64,000 nucleotides of DNA from Heyndrickxia vini (GTDB lineage Bacteria; Bacillota; Bacilli; Bacillales; Bacillaceae_C), in assembly GCF_016772275.1 (NCBI RefSeq), contig NZ_CP065425.1, positions 2,262,653 through 2,326,652 on the forward strand. The letters are read 5' to 3'. Both the position numbers and the translations under genes were made by a program. Below, piece by piece: positions 7,997 to 16,757 of the stretch (its first letter is position 1; each line of letters starts with the position of its first letter). A model generated the notes under the pieces. It did no database searches. It worked only from the letters and a program-made list of their open reading frames with translations, and had not been told where the DNA came from.

Positions 7997-8488
7997 TCAC
8001 CCTTTATTCAATTCTTTCAATGTCTCAACAGAATAATAAAACATTTCTACTAAATCATCGATCATTTCCTCTACTATGAAACGTGAAAAGTTGATCATGA
8101 TTTCTTCTTGAATTCCTTGTAAGGAGGAATGGATTCTACGTTCATCGTATATATAGTTAGGACCCCAATGGTGTTTTATTATTTCAAAGTAGTTTGTTTC
8201 TTCCTGATTCCATGAAAATGAAAGATAGACAAAACTCCCAACTTGCTTTTGAATTCCTACTTGTAAAAGCTCAGTGGCTAACTGATTTAGTTTTGCTTCA
8301 AGTCTTAATTTCGCACATATTTCTGATGAGTGATTTAAACAATAGGTTATTTCATACCATCTTGAAAGCGTTGCTAAATCGACAATATCCTTGCGATCAA
8401 TCACTTTAATCAGGCCATCTAAATCCATATCATAAGCTGCACCCTCAACCACAACTTTCATATTTTCATATGCTGTCGGATCGAACAT
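7997..8488 (-). CDS. Hypothetical protein, 163 residues
   Basis: I do not recognise this protein. It is soluble and acidic with no signal peptide or membrane segment. The N-terminus FDPTAYENMKVVVEGAAYDMD reads like a conserved small Bacillus protein that measures or binds a partner, and the rest is predicted helical (VEEMIDDLVEMFYYSVETLKEL at the end). A GTG at 8497 is in frame, but TTAGGAG is spaced eight bases from the ATG at 8488, which I prefer. It is 18 bases downstream of the SEC-C gene, so the two may be co-transcribed. Confidence 0.65.
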   Translation of the reverse strand: MFDPTAYENMKVVVEGAAYDMDLDGLIKVIDRKDIVDLATLSRWYEITYCLNHSSEICAKLRLEAKLNQLATELLQVGIQKQVGSFVYLSFSWNQEETNYFEIIKHHWGPNYIYDERRIHSSLQGIQEEIMINFSRFIVEEMIDDLVEMFYYSVETLKELNKG

Positions 8489-8506
8489 ATTATTCACTCC
8501 TAATTT

Positions 8507-10327
8507 TTACATGCCTATAATTCGTAATCGTTGTTTCTCTGTTCTCTCAATTGCTTTAAGTAAGTCTCCAGAAAGATTAGTATTTTCCTTCGCATCCAGC
8601 CATTTTGTCAATGATTTGAGTGTACTTAAAAAGTCTTTCACCTGTGTCTTACTTACAGAATTGAACAGATCAAAATAATCTTTTAAAACGATTCGCTCCC
8701 AATTGGTTTGTTGCAATTTATCCCAACTAGTTAATCTATTGGTTTCAAGAATCTCTCTTAAGTCATATAAACTATTTCTATATTTTCTTATCGTATTTTC
8801 ACTCTTACCATCGGTTTTTTCTTTGAAAAAGCTTACTAATGATTTTGCATAAAAGTTGTCAATTGTGTCGGGCATAAATCCTAGATATTCATAAAACGGG
8901 ATATCCTCATTTTTCACGAGAGGTGGTTTGATTGGCACAATCCCCGAGAATCGATTGTCTCCTCCCGTAACAAAAGGAGAAAATGGGAGCCCTAGTTTTT
9001 TTCGGACGGTATTAAAATCTGCCGATATTTCTACTTCTCCATAATCTTTTTTTACAAGTTGATATATGGTATATTCATGTTGTTTTAACCATATTTCCAC
9101 ATCATCAACTCGACCGTTTTCCATCAATTCATGTGGTGAAAGCTGATCAAACATTGGAAGTGATCGATCGAGAGCAAAATTTAGATTGGTTTGAGCATAG
9201 AGCGCAAAATATTTCGGTACATCTTCATCGAAATATACAGCCATATTTTTTATCTCAACTGTATACGGAATGATGTGCGATTGTATCTTTTCATTAACTA
9301 ACTCAAGGGATATTGCCCATTTGCCCGCCTTCTGTTTAAATTGTTCAAAAATTTCTTTATCATTACAATAAAATTGAAGAAGATTTTTTTCTAATGAGAT
9401 CGTTCCTAATTTTTCAGCGATTTGGGCTTTTCCATTCATCTCACTATCGAAAAATTCTTTCCAATTACAAAGCCAACTAAGTTTTTTGTCATCTTTCTCC
9501 CAAGTATCTATAACAAATTCTGATTCTTCTTGCAGGAAATCTATGACGGCTACCTGATCCCTGACTTGATACTGGATTGTAAATTCGTGAATTTCTTTTA
9601 CTTTTCGATCAACATCATGACCTTTTGAATCCTCGCCTATAAATTCTGCGATGATTTCAGGATAGTATTCAAAGAAAACATGATCGCGACTTAATTTCGT
9701 TTCATCCATTAACTTTTGAATAAACGCTTTTACCCTGCTAAGATTTTGTGGTCCCAAAAATATTCTAACACCATGGAAATAATCCTGATTTTCGAACTGT
9801 TCTATTAAACTAATCGTTCCAACCCATGGTGCAAAAGCAGGTACATATTCATTTTTATCTAAAATTGAATACATTTCCTTTGTATCTACCTCTTCAAATA
9901 GAATATTTGTGTTGGTCCTCCCAATAGCTTGAACGATTTTTGGTGTTAGTTTGGCCCAATTCTCAGCCAATTTTCTCTCATCGTTGGTTAGCTTAGAGCT
10001 ATTTTCTCTCAAAAACCATTCAATTCCACGAAGACCATTTTCGTAAAAATTAAAGAAAATGAGCCAGTATTCGAAAAATCCATTTTCATTGTCTGGAATT
10101 TTTGCTTGTGTTCTTCTCAGGAAATCCGAATGTAATTGAAACATTTGGTTACTTGAAATTTTTCTATCTAAAAAACCTTTCAATTTCAAAACAAGTTCAT
10201 GCCGTTCTTGAAGAAAACGTTCTTCCCTTACTGCACCTATTTGCACAACATTTTTCTTCAATAAACAACACTTTTTATACTTTTTCCCACTTCCACATGG
10301 ACATGGGTCATTTCGATTTATCTTCAT
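8507..10327 (-). CDS. SEC-C motif protein with integrase-like SAM domain at the C-terminus
   Basis: 606 residues. The N-terminus is an SEC-C zinc-binding motif ([16 protein letters not shown], residues 5-20), as at the end of SecA, where it contacts SecB or ribosomes. The middle has no fold that I recognise. Residues about 490-590 (SENTIRKYRNSLYDLREIL, then VSKTQVKDFLSTLKSLTKWLD) resemble the N-terminal core-binding helical domain of tyrosine recombinases, but no catalytic domain with Arg-His-Arg-Tyr follows. The start at 10327 begins directly at the SEC-C motif and has GCAGGTGA upstream. Function is unknown. It is one of three SEC-C proteins in the window. Confidence 0.75.
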   Translation of the reverse strand: MKINRNDPCPCGSGKKYKKCCLLKKNVVQIGAVREERFLQERHELVLKLKGFLDRKISSNQMFQLHSDFLRRTQAKIPDNENGFFEYWLIFFNFYENGLRGIEWFLRENSSKLTNDERKLAENWAKLTPKIVQAIGRTNTNILFEEVDTKEMYSILDKNEYVPAFAPWVGTISLIEQFENQDYFHGVRIFLGPQNLSRVKAFIQKLMDETKLSRDHVFFEYYPEIIAEFIGEDSKGHDVDRKVKEIHEFTIQYQVRDQVAVIDFLQEESEFVIDTWEKDDKKLSWLCNWKEFFDSEMNGKAQIAEKLGTISLEKNLLQFYCNDKEIFEQFKQKAGKWAISLELVNEKIQSHIIPYTVEIKNMAVYFDEDVPKYFALYAQTNLNFALDRSLPMFDQLSPHELMENGRVDDVEIWLKQHEYTIYQLVKKDYGEVEISADFNTVRKKLGLPFSPFVTGGDNRFSGIVPIKPPLVKNEDIPFYEYLGFMPDTIDNFYAKSLVSFFKEKTDGKSENTIRKYRNSLYDLREILETNRLTSWDKLQQTNWERIVLKDYFDLFNSVSKTQVKDFLSTLKSLTKWLDAKENTNLSGDLLKAIERTEKQRLRIIGM

Positions 10328-10468
10328 TATGTCACCTGCATTTTTAATTGACTTGAACCGAAAAAACAATTCTTAGCAATGTTCTAGGTTTTATGATAAT
10401 AAATTGCTTGTGTATCGGTCAAATGGGTTGTTTTCCTTCACGCAGATATTGTGAGAAGAATTTTTTAC

Positions 10469-10497
10469 TTGAAAAATAAAAAAAAGCATAGTAAAAT
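10469..10497 (+). promoter_or_regulatory. SigA promoter of pbuE
   Basis: TTGAAA at 10469-10474, a 17-base spacer, and TAAAAT at 10492-10497. It precedes the adenine riboswitch by about 30 bases, so transcription would begin near 10505. Confidence 0.7.
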
Positions 10498-10530
10498 AGC
10501 CAAAGTGATCACTACAAAACTAAATATAAA

Positions 10531-10593
10531 CTGTATAACCTCTAGAATATGGCTAGAGGGTCTCTACCAGGAACCATAAAATCCTGATTACAG
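10531..10593 (+). promoter_or_regulatory. Adenine-sensing purine riboswitch
   Basis: The purine aptamer consensus is complete: P1 arms CTGTA and TACAG, the TATAACC and ATATGG junction and loop, TCTCTACCAGGAACC, and TCCTGATTACAG. The specificity base (position 74 of the family numbering) reads T in TGATTAC, as in the pbuE (ydhL) adenine switch of B. subtilis; guanine switches have C there. The 3' arm of P1 overlaps the terminator stem, so adenine binding should prevent the terminator and turn the gene on. Confidence 0.93.
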
Positions 10594-10632
10594 AAAATGA
10601 ATTATTCGTTTTTTGTAATCAGGATTTTTTTT
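10578..10632 (+). terminator. Riboswitch-controlled terminator of pbuE
   Basis: AAAATCCTGATTACA pairs with TGTAATCAGGATTTT across a loop and is followed by a T run. Its 5' arm is the 3' arm of the aptamer, which makes the two folds mutually exclusive. Confidence 0.9.
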
Positions 10633-10703
10633 CGTTTTCTGGGGGAAATCCGCTACGCCTGTTTCTATTACTATAAATCTACGAGAAAGGATGCAAAACA
10701 ACG

Positions 10704-11888
10704 ATGAATTTTAAAGTTTTTATACTCGCATTATCGACTATTGCTGTAGGATTAGTCGAATTAATTGTTGGCGGGATATTACCAACAATCGCTGACGATT
10801 TTAACATTTCATTAAGTACTGCTGGACAGCTAATTACAGTATTTGCACTTATTTATGCGATTGCTGGGCCTGTTCTGCTTGTATTAACGAATAAAATTGA
10901 ACGTAAGAAACTGTATCTTGTTTCCTTATTTGTTTTTTTCCTTGGTAATATCATGACCTATTTCAGTCCGAATTTTACCTTTATGATGGTTGCAAGGGTG
11001 CTAACAGGAACAAGTACCGCGCTTATCGTCGTACTTTCTTTGACCATTGCAGCAAAGGTTGTCGATCCAGCTCACCGCGCGAAGGCTTTAGGTCTCATTT
11101 TTATGGGTATTAGTTCATCACTTGTATTGGGCGTGCCTTTAGGTATCTTAATTTCTAATACATTTGGCTGGCGCATTATTTTCCTTGGAATCGCAGTGTT
11201 ATCAATCGGCTCGATGGTACTAATTTCACTCTTTTTGGAGCGAATTCCTGGAGAAAGAACGATTCCACTTGTCCAACAATTAAAGGCAGTGGGCAGTGCG
11301 AAAATAGGAAGCGCCCATCTTGCTACCATGTTTATGCTGGCAGGCCATTATACACTCTATGCCTATTTCACACCATTTTTGGAGAAAAATCTTCATTTGA
11401 ATTCTTATTGGATTAGTATCTGCTATTTCGCATTTGGGATTGCAGCAGTGTTTGGCGGTGCATTAGGCGGAACGCTTTCGGATTGGATTGGTCCTAAGAA
11501 AAGCATCCTTATCGTTATTAGTGCATTTGCGGTTGTTCTTTGCTTGTTGCCATTCACAACTTTTTCCCTTGTTCTATTTATTCCGATGATGATGATTTGG
11601 GGAGCATTGAGTTGGAGTTTGGCACCGCCTCAACAAAGTTATTTGATTCAAACCGATCCTGCTACGTCGGATATCCAGCAAAGCTTTAATAATTCAGCCT
11701 TGCAAGTAGGTATTTCACTAGGGTCAGCAATCGGCGGAATCGTTTTAAACAAAACCGGCTCTGTAACAAGCACAGCTTGGTTTGGAAGTGCTGTTGTCAT
11801 TATTGCTTTGCTATGTGCCGTCTTTTCTTTGACTAGACCGACTATAAAAAGAGAAAAAACTACAGCAGCCTCTTCTTTTCAAAGTTAA
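10704..11888 (+). CDS. pbuE: Purine base efflux pump PbuE (MFS)
   Basis: 394 residues with 12 hydrophobic segments, major facilitator superfamily DHA1 type. It aligns from memory end to end with B. subtilis PbuE: MNFKVF at the start, [68 protein letters not shown], and [13 protein letters not shown]. PbuE exports hypoxanthine and adenine and limits purine overload. The adenine riboswitch upstream gives the same control as in B. subtilis: high adenine switches efflux on. It is followed by a strong terminator and a convergent gene. Confidence 0.94.
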   Translation: MNFKVFILALSTIAVGLVELIVGGILPTIADDFNISLSTAGQLITVFALIYAIAGPVLLVLTNKIERKKLYLVSLFVFFLGNIMTYFSPNFTFMMVARVLTGTSTALIVVLSLTIAAKVVDPAHRAKALGLIFMGISSSLVLGVPLGILISNTFGWRIIFLGIAVLSIGSMVLISLFLERIPGERTIPLVQQLKAVGSAKIGSAHLATMFMLAGHYTLYAYFTPFLEKNLHLNSYWISICYFAFGIAAVFGGALGGTLSDWIGPKKSILIVISAFAVVLCLLPFTTFSLVLFIPMMMIWGALSWSLAPPQQSYLIQTDPATSDIQQSFNNSALQVGISLGSAIGGIVLNKTGSVTSTAWFGSAVVIIALLCAVFSLTRPTIKREKTTAASSFQS

Positions 11889-11924
11889 GAAACCGATAAT
11901 AAAAAAGTTCATGTGTGAAAATTA

Positions 11925-11968
11925 AGCGATTGAAGGGAAGCCATTTGACTACCCTTCACTCGCTTTTT
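11925..11968. terminator. Bidirectional terminator between pbuE and the DJ-1 gene
   Basis: AGCGATTGAAGGG pairs with CCCTTCACTCGCT around a 14-base loop, followed by a T run on the plus strand. It sits between convergent genes and probably serves both. Confidence 0.85.
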
Positions 11969-11969
11969 A

Positions 11970-12521
11970 TTATTGATTTATTTGATTAATAAATTCTCTC
12001 ATAAACCCAGGAAGATCAGGCCAAGCGTGGCCAGAGACAAGATTTCCTTCCACATGAAGATGATTATCGATATACGTAGCACCAGTTGCCTCTACATCAG
12101 GTTTACATGCGATATACGCGGTTAATTCACGACCCTTCATGTATTCCTTTACCGTTGTTAGAATAAGACTGGCATGACAAATTGCACCGACTGGTTTGTT
12201 CTTCTCGAAGAAATGGGCCACAATTCGAGGGACATTTTCATTTAAACGAATATATTCCGGAGCTCTTCCGCCTGGAATGATTAGACCGTCATATTCTTCA
12301 GGATTGACATCTTCAAAGGCTAGATGTGATTCAATTAAATATCCTTTGCTCTCCGTATACGTGTCCCATCCGATGAAATCATGGACAACTGTTTGCAATT
12401 GCTTTTTGGATGGAGCAGCTATTTGAACATCATATCCCTCTTCAAGACAACGAAAATATGGATAGTAGATTTCTAGCGCCTCAACAGCATCACCGGCTAA
12501 AAGTAATACTTTCTTTGACAT
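11970..12521 (-). CDS. DJ-1/PfpI family protein
   Basis: A 183-residue class I glutamine amidotransferase-like fold. The nucleophile elbow AICHASLIL near residue 116 supplies Cys; GLIIPGGRAPEYIR near residue 81 carries the glycine-rich loop and Glu/Arg context; LVSGHAWPDLPGFMREF closes the domain. Family members include intracellular proteases of PfpI type, deglycases and stress chaperones, and sequence alone does not separate these. Good AGGGAGGAG site upstream. It converges with pbuE and stands alone. Confidence 0.88.
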   Translation of the reverse strand: MSKKVLLLAGDAVEALEIYYPYFRCLEEGYDVQIAAPSKKQLQTVVHDFIGWDTYTESKGYLIESHLAFEDVNPEEYDGLIIPGGRAPEYIRLNENVPRIVAHFFEKNKPVGAICHASLILTTVKEYMKGRELTAYIACKPDVEATGATYIDNHLHVEGNLVSGHAWPDLPGFMREFINQINQ

Positions 12522-12671
12522 ACATTTCTCCTCCCTTTATTTTACTCTTTTACTAGTATATTCTTCGAATCATTCGCTTTTTCCTTCAATGTTTTGAAAA
12601 AACAGCCTGATTTAAACGCTACTCTCTCTGCTCCTGTTTTTGTAATAGATTCCAGCAAATTTTACCATTAT

Positions 12672-12717
12672 AAAAGGACGGTCCCTCCGCTCCTAAAAGC
12701 GGTTGAACCGTCCTTTT
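12672..12717 (-). terminator. Terminator downstream of the SAP/SEC-C gene
   Basis: AAAAGGACGGT and ACCGTCCTTTT form an 11-base perfect stem just beyond the stop codon of the minus-strand gene; an inner CCGCT/AGCGG hairpin strengthens it. The rest of the gap to 12521 shows nothing. Confidence 0.85.
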
Positions 12718-12727
12718 GCTTGTTAAC

Positions 12728-13945
12728 TTATTTTCCACAACACTTTTTGTATTTTTTTCCACTGCCGCATGGACAGGGATCATTTCTTCCTATTTTCTTT
12801 TTTGAACCGATGTCGATTAAATAATTTTTTTTGATTGCTAGTGGTTCCAATTTTTTGTTCTCTAGGGCTGCTAGTTCTTTAGGAGAGTAGCCTTTGAGGA
12901 CCCATTGTTTCGTGTTATTTATAAGGTCCGTCAATAATGCCATTATCGCTTGAACCATTTCGTTATTATAAAATTCTAAGCCATTTCCTAAAAATTGAAG
13001 AATATCAATAGGGTTCTCACCAATTTGAGTAGCATGTATGCATTCCTTTACAATGCGTTCTGCTTCTAATCTGGTGATTTGATAATTTTCAAGAATGAAA
13101 GAAACTAAATGTAAGTAACTATCGTTTTTCTCGACAAAATCTGTTTCACCTGCTCGAAGCAGTTGGTCTTTTGTAAACGGAAAATAATTAAGATCTTTCC
13201 TCATTTGCTGTTCTTTCAATACACTTTTAGCATCTACTAATCTCTTATTGGAAAAGTAATCTGTATCTATATGGTAACTTCTGTAGTATTCATTTGCCTC
13301 ATTAATGACAGCTAAATATTCGGATAGGTTCTCTTTAATACTTGTGTATTGTTCTAATAGTTCAATTAAATCATTCTTTTTCAGGCTTCCATAATAATGA
13401 AGGAGCCCATTAGTAAGCTTAATCCATTCTGTATTTCGCTTGATAATAGCATCGAAGTGATTGGAATTCTCTAAAAGCTCTAATTTCACTACCATTTCCT
13501 TCGGTGTTGCTAGTATACGTGTACCTTCATTGGTTCCAGTGAAAATAAAACCATAGGAAAGCAAGGAATTAATTTGGTATGTTTTTAAAGTCGGTGCTGT
13601 AATACATCCGCCATTATCCATTATTTTTTTTATGATTTCATACCGTTCTTGATCCAACGGTAAACAAATTTCCTCAAGTAGTTCAGGAACCTCTTTCATT
13701 AACAAAGATACTAATTCTGATTTTTTTAAACTACTTGCATTTTTAATCTCTAATTTCTTCCGGATTGAATGCAGTTCGTCCAACGTGAATCTGGAAAGTC
13801 CGTCTTGAAAGGTGATTGGCACTTGAATATTACTCCAAATTCTCAGATCTTTTTTGTTTTGGGTTTTCTTTGACATTCCTTTTCCCCCATCTGAAACGAT
13901 GCCAATTACCTTTTTCTTTGTTTTTTCATCTATATGATTAACCAT
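12728..13945 (-). CDS. SEC-C motif protein with a SAP/Rho-N-like N-terminal segment
   Basis: 405 residues. The C-terminus is an SEC-C motif ([16 protein letters not shown] followed by GK), nearly identical to the N-terminal motif of the 606-residue protein at 8507-10327. Residues about 45-85 ([30 protein letters not shown]) have the helix-extended-helix pattern of SAP or Rho-N domains, which bind nucleic acid. The middle is helical and unrecognised. The start ATG at 13945 is best spaced from AAGAGG; a GTG nine bases upstream is in frame. It probably acts at ribosomes, RNA or the Sec machinery, but this is inference. Confidence 0.72.
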   Translation of the reverse strand: MVNHIDEKTKKKVIGIVSDGGKGMSKKTQNKKDLRIWSNIQVPITFQDGLSRFTLDELHSIRKKLEIKNASSLKKSELVSLLMKEVPELLEEICLPLDQERYEIIKKIMDNGGCITAPTLKTYQINSLLSYGFIFTGTNEGTRILATPKEMVVKLELLENSNHFDAIIKRNTEWIKLTNGLLHYYGSLKKNDLIELLEQYTSIKENLSEYLAVINEANEYYRSYHIDTDYFSNKRLVDAKSVLKEQQMRKDLNYFPFTKDQLLRAGETDFVEKNDSYLHLVSFILENYQITRLEAERIVKECIHATQIGENPIDILQFLGNGLEFYNNEMVQAIMALLTDLINNTKQWVLKGYSPKELAALENKKLEPLAIKKNYLIDIGSKKKIGRNDPCPCGSGKKYKKCCGK

Positions 13946-14140
13946 GTTGTTCACCTCTTAAATTGAATTAACTAGTAGATGAATCCCTATATCCTTTTTA
14001 ATACCATATTGAATATTAACATCAATAGATACTTTCGTAAAATGTTTCAATTATCTCAATTAGATTCTTTATCATCGAATGATATACAATAAACGAATCA
14101 ACTAGTCATAACAATGCTTTCAATTTACTATTTCGTATAT

Positions 14141-14146
14141 TATAAT
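14141..14146 (+). promoter_or_regulatory. Candidate -10 box of the antisense antitoxin RNA
   Basis: A perfect TATAAT on the plus strand, with a weak TTTCAA 17 bases upstream. It faces the 3' end of the toxin gene and would start an RNA near 14153. Confidence 0.45.
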
Positions 14147-14152
14147 AAATAC

Positions 14153-14286
14153 AAGAATACAATAAAATGAACGCTGATGTACCAGCATCAGCGTTCAAGT
14201 AGCTACCCGCAAGAAGTGCGGTGGCTAAAACAGTGGGAAAGTAACCCAAAATGATTTAGCCGTCAGGGAGGGTTACTTTTCTTTGA
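14153..14286 (+). ncRNA. Predicted antisense RNA antitoxin (RatA/SR-type)
   Basis: On the plus strand, a TATAAT box leads into a segment complementary to the 3' part of the toxin transcript, ending at a good terminator: AAAGTAACCC (14238-14247) pairs with GGGTTACTTT (14270-14279), then TCTTT. The predicted RNA is about 130 bases, would overlap the toxin stop codon and untranslated tail, and matches the convergent layout of txpA/ratA and bsrG/SR4 in B. subtilis. No protein is encoded. Ends are estimated. Confidence 0.55.
14169..14196 (-). terminator. Terminator of the toxin mRNA
   Basis: GAACGCTGATG and CATCAGCGTTC form a perfect 11-base stem with a six-base loop; on the minus strand it is followed by ATTTTATT. 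It ends a toxin transcript of about 260 bases. Confidence 0.75.
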
Positions 14287-14347
14287 TGATCATGACAATC
14301 AAAGTAGCAAAACTGATCATTAAAATCAGGGCTTCGTAGCTTGTCAT
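14273..14347 (-). CDS. Small holin-like membrane toxin, 24 residues (type I TA)
   Basis: A tiny gene encoding MTSYEALILMISFAT followed by LIVMIIKEK: a short polar start, one membrane helix of about 17 residues, and a charged KEK tail. This is the pattern of the putative holin-like toxin family related to BsrG, BsrE and TxpA. The ribosome binding site (GGGAGGAGGTG, six bases before ATG) is very strong, which is typical of these toxins because translation is held back by RNA structure and an antisense RNA. The toxin would insert in the cytoplasmic membrane. Length is too short for most gene callers. Confidence 0.8.
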   Translation of the reverse strand: MTSYEALILMISFATLIVMIIKEK

Positions 14348-14691
14348 CGGCAACACCTCCTCCCTTGCTTCGACTTGATTACAAAACAAGAAACGGACAA
14401 GGTGCCACCACCCTCCCTGCATATGCAGCTAAACTAATCATACCATATATTCCTCATTAAACATACGTTCTCATTTTATTTTACCATCTTTTACATAATT
14501 TTTTATCGAATATTCTTATTCACTTTTAAAAGAATTCCCCCACTGATTCTTTCAGCCCAATCGACCTATGCCTTTTAAGCAAAACTTCATAGGCACTCTT
14601 ATTCATTTTTTTAATTTTCGGTATTTTATATATCAGATTATTATGAATAGTTGTATGATTTAGTGGTACGAAATAGAAAAGGTCTAAAGGG
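14348..14691. other. Intergenic region with the toxin promoter and leader
   Basis: No gene seen. On the minus strand an extended -10 (TGGTATGAT, plus-strand positions 14437-14445) would start the toxin mRNA near 14430, giving a leader of about 80 bases with a GCTGCATATGCAG hairpin and GGTGGCACC next to it, which could pair with the GGAGGTG ribosome site. The right part, 14450-14690, is AT-rich spacer before the metalloprotease gene. Confidence 0.5.
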
Positions 14692-16689
14692 GTGGGTGTT
14701 CTGAAGTTTTTAAAAAGAATAGTAGTTGGTGCAATTAGTGTTGGATTTATTACCGTTTCTACCACAGCGTATGCGGCAAAGCCCGGGCTGGAGTCTTTTC
14801 CTGAGCCTGTCGATCCACAGTCTTGGGTTCTCCCAAGAGATATGACATGGGATGATTATCGACCAGTTCCTGGGGTAGACTGGAAAACTGCAGATGTGAA
14901 GCCTGAACGTGTGATCAAAGGAGCATTAATCATTGTAGATTTCCCTGATCGTGAATTTATGTTGAGTCAGCCTGAAGGTTCAGAAATAGCGGGAAATCCG
15001 GTTGGGACTGGAAATATTCCACGTGATCAATTAGGAAAATTCTGGGTGGATTTTTTAAGTAAGCCCCAGCCACTTAACAATTATAGTACGGTAAATGATT
15101 ATTGGCGAGAAAATTCATATGGTAAATGGAAAATAGAGCTGGATTCATTCGGTCCGTACCGTATGGATTCGAATGAATTCCAATATGGACTGAATGAATT
15201 TGGACAGAATGTGAATATGCCTGAAGGGTTCAGCGGAAAGAATTTACGGACAGAAGCGGTGAATAAAGCTAAAGCGGACATGGATGCGTCCGGTGAAACT
15301 TATGATTTCAAATTTGTCGTTCATGCAGGGTATGATGAATCCGGTGTTTGGCAAGAATTTGGTGAAATGATGTTCTTAAATCCAGACGCGATTCCCGATA
15401 CGTTCGGGCCACAAGTCAATGGCATGAAAAACTCAGCAGTTACCCGTTATGTTCCATGGACTTCTTGGTATGCGGCTAAAGGAATTTGGTCAAGCGCTGG
15501 TGGAGGCACATCCATCCAAGGCGAAAATGATGGAATGGGCACCTTTGCACATGAGTTTGGTCATATTATGAGTCTTGGAGATAATTATAATAATCCGTAT
15601 GGTGTGCCGGTTTCCCGCTCCTATTCTGGCCCTTGGGAGCTTATGAGTCGCGGAAGCTTTAATGGCCCAGGCGGACCGCACACACGTTGGATGGTTCCTT
15701 CCGTCCTTGGTGCTTCGGCTCCTTCCCATCATATGTTGCGTAACAAGATTAAACAAGGATTCCTAGAAGATAATGAATATCTTCGATTAGATCGCGATCA
15801 ATTGGCAGAAACAGGTCCCGTATTCGCGGATATTCTTGCAAGAGAGGTACCTGTTGGGGAGGAATTTGGGCGTACAGGATTACATGGAATCAATATTAGC
15901 ATGGTCGATAACACGCCGAAAAATTCCTTAGAAGATGATTGGCGTGCTGATATGCAGCGCGGTGAGAAATGGTATAACAATTATACCGTTGAAGTCGTTG
16001 ATCGCGTAGGTTATGACTCCTTCGCACCTGATTCAGGTGTCTTATTAGCCAAAACGAAAAATTCCGAATCTGCCCCTAATATATGGGTTGTCGATTCTCA
16101 TAAAGAAGATATTAATCAAGAAGATTTCAAAAGACTAGATGGAACAACAGCTATGCTTTCAAAAGGCGACTATCAGCAGTTAGCAGATTCCTTGTTTAAA
16201 GCGGGTACGGGTGATGGTGTTGTAAGCGAGTATGAAGACAAATACAACCGTTTACATTTCTATGTGTTAGGGAAAAAATACGATAAAAAAGGTGTCTTAT
16301 CCTATCGTCTAGGTGTTCGTCACATGGATGGCGCAGGCAATTACAAACGTGGCGTAGCTGTAAAATCAAGTACAACTGAAACGATTCCAGCAGTACCAGG
16401 CCGTGTAGCAGTTTATTACTTTAACGTAAAAAATACCGGTAAAGCTACAGATCTCATTCGATTGAATGTAAAAACACAGGCGAATTGGGAAACAATGCTA
16501 GAAAATAATGTCATTGAAGTAAAAGCTGGTGAAAGTGTCGATATTCCTGTATATGTTAAAATCCCACTAGGTGGCAAGAACAATCCAAAACCAACACCAA
16601 ACAAGCTCACTCTTACAACTACATCTGAAACAGATTCTAGCAAACAAGCAAAAGTTGAGCGTTGGGTAGGTCCTGGCCAAGTTAGATAA
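14692..16689 (+). CDS. Secreted M6-family (immune inhibitor A-like) metalloprotease
   Basis: 665 residues. A signal peptide (LKFLKRIVVGAISVGFITVS, then AYA as cleavage site near residue 28) directs secretion. The zinc site HEFGH with downstream SLGDNYNNP lies near residue 286, and the M6 hallmark of a Met turn appears in WELMSRGSFNGPGG. The C-terminal part (VPGRVAVYYFNVKNTGKATD onward) is a beta-rich module. InhA itself is about 800 residues, so this is a shorter relative. The start is unclear: GTG at 14692 is directly abutted by AAAGGGG, whereas CTG at 14701 has the right spacing. No neighbouring gene shares its strand closely. Confidence 0.88.
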   Translation: MGVLKFLKRIVVGAISVGFITVSTTAYAAKPGLESFPEPVDPQSWVLPRDMTWDDYRPVPGVDWKTADVKPERVIKGALIIVDFPDREFMLSQPEGSEIAGNPVGTGNIPRDQLGKFWVDFLSKPQPLNNYSTVNDYWRENSYGKWKIELDSFGPYRMDSNEFQYGLNEFGQNVNMPEGFSGKNLRTEAVNKAKADMDASGETYDFKFVVHAGYDESGVWQEFGEMMFLNPDAIPDTFGPQVNGMKNSAVTRYVPWTSWYAAKGIWSSAGGGTSIQGENDGMGTFAHEFGHIMSLGDNYNNPYGVPVSRSYSGPWELMSRGSFNGPGGPHTRWMVPSVLGASAPSHHMLRNKIKQGFLEDNEYLRLDRDQLAETGPVFADILAREVPVGEEFGRTGLHGINISMVDNTPKNSLEDDWRADMQRGEKWYNNYTVEVVDRVGYDSFAPDSGVLLAKTKNSESAPNIWVVDSHKEDINQEDFKRLDGTTAMLSKGDYQQLADSLFKAGTGDGVVSEYEDKYNRLHFYVLGKKYDKKGVLSYRLGVRHMDGAGNYKRGVAVKSSTTETIPAVPGRVAVYYFNVKNTGKATDLIRLNVKTQANWETMLENNVIEVKAGESVDIPVYVKIPLGGKNNPKPTPNKLTLTTTSETDSSKQAKVERWVGPGQVR

Positions 16690-16699
16690 TATTGAGAAA

Positions 16700-16733
16700 A
16701 AGGAGGTGGATTTTCGTTAATTCCCTCCTTCTT
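16700..16733 (+). terminator. Weak terminator after the metalloprotease
   Basis: AAGGAGG pairs with CCTCCTT over a 17-base loop and is followed by CTTT. It lies between convergent genes. The short stem makes this a modest call. Confidence 0.5.
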
Positions 16734-16757
16734 TATGAAAATAGTAATCTTTGATTC

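Noticed and set aside
14692-14700. Firm call of GTG 14692 as the metalloprotease start
   Set aside because: The ribosome site overlaps it. Coordinates were kept at the longest frame and the doubt is reported as a finding.
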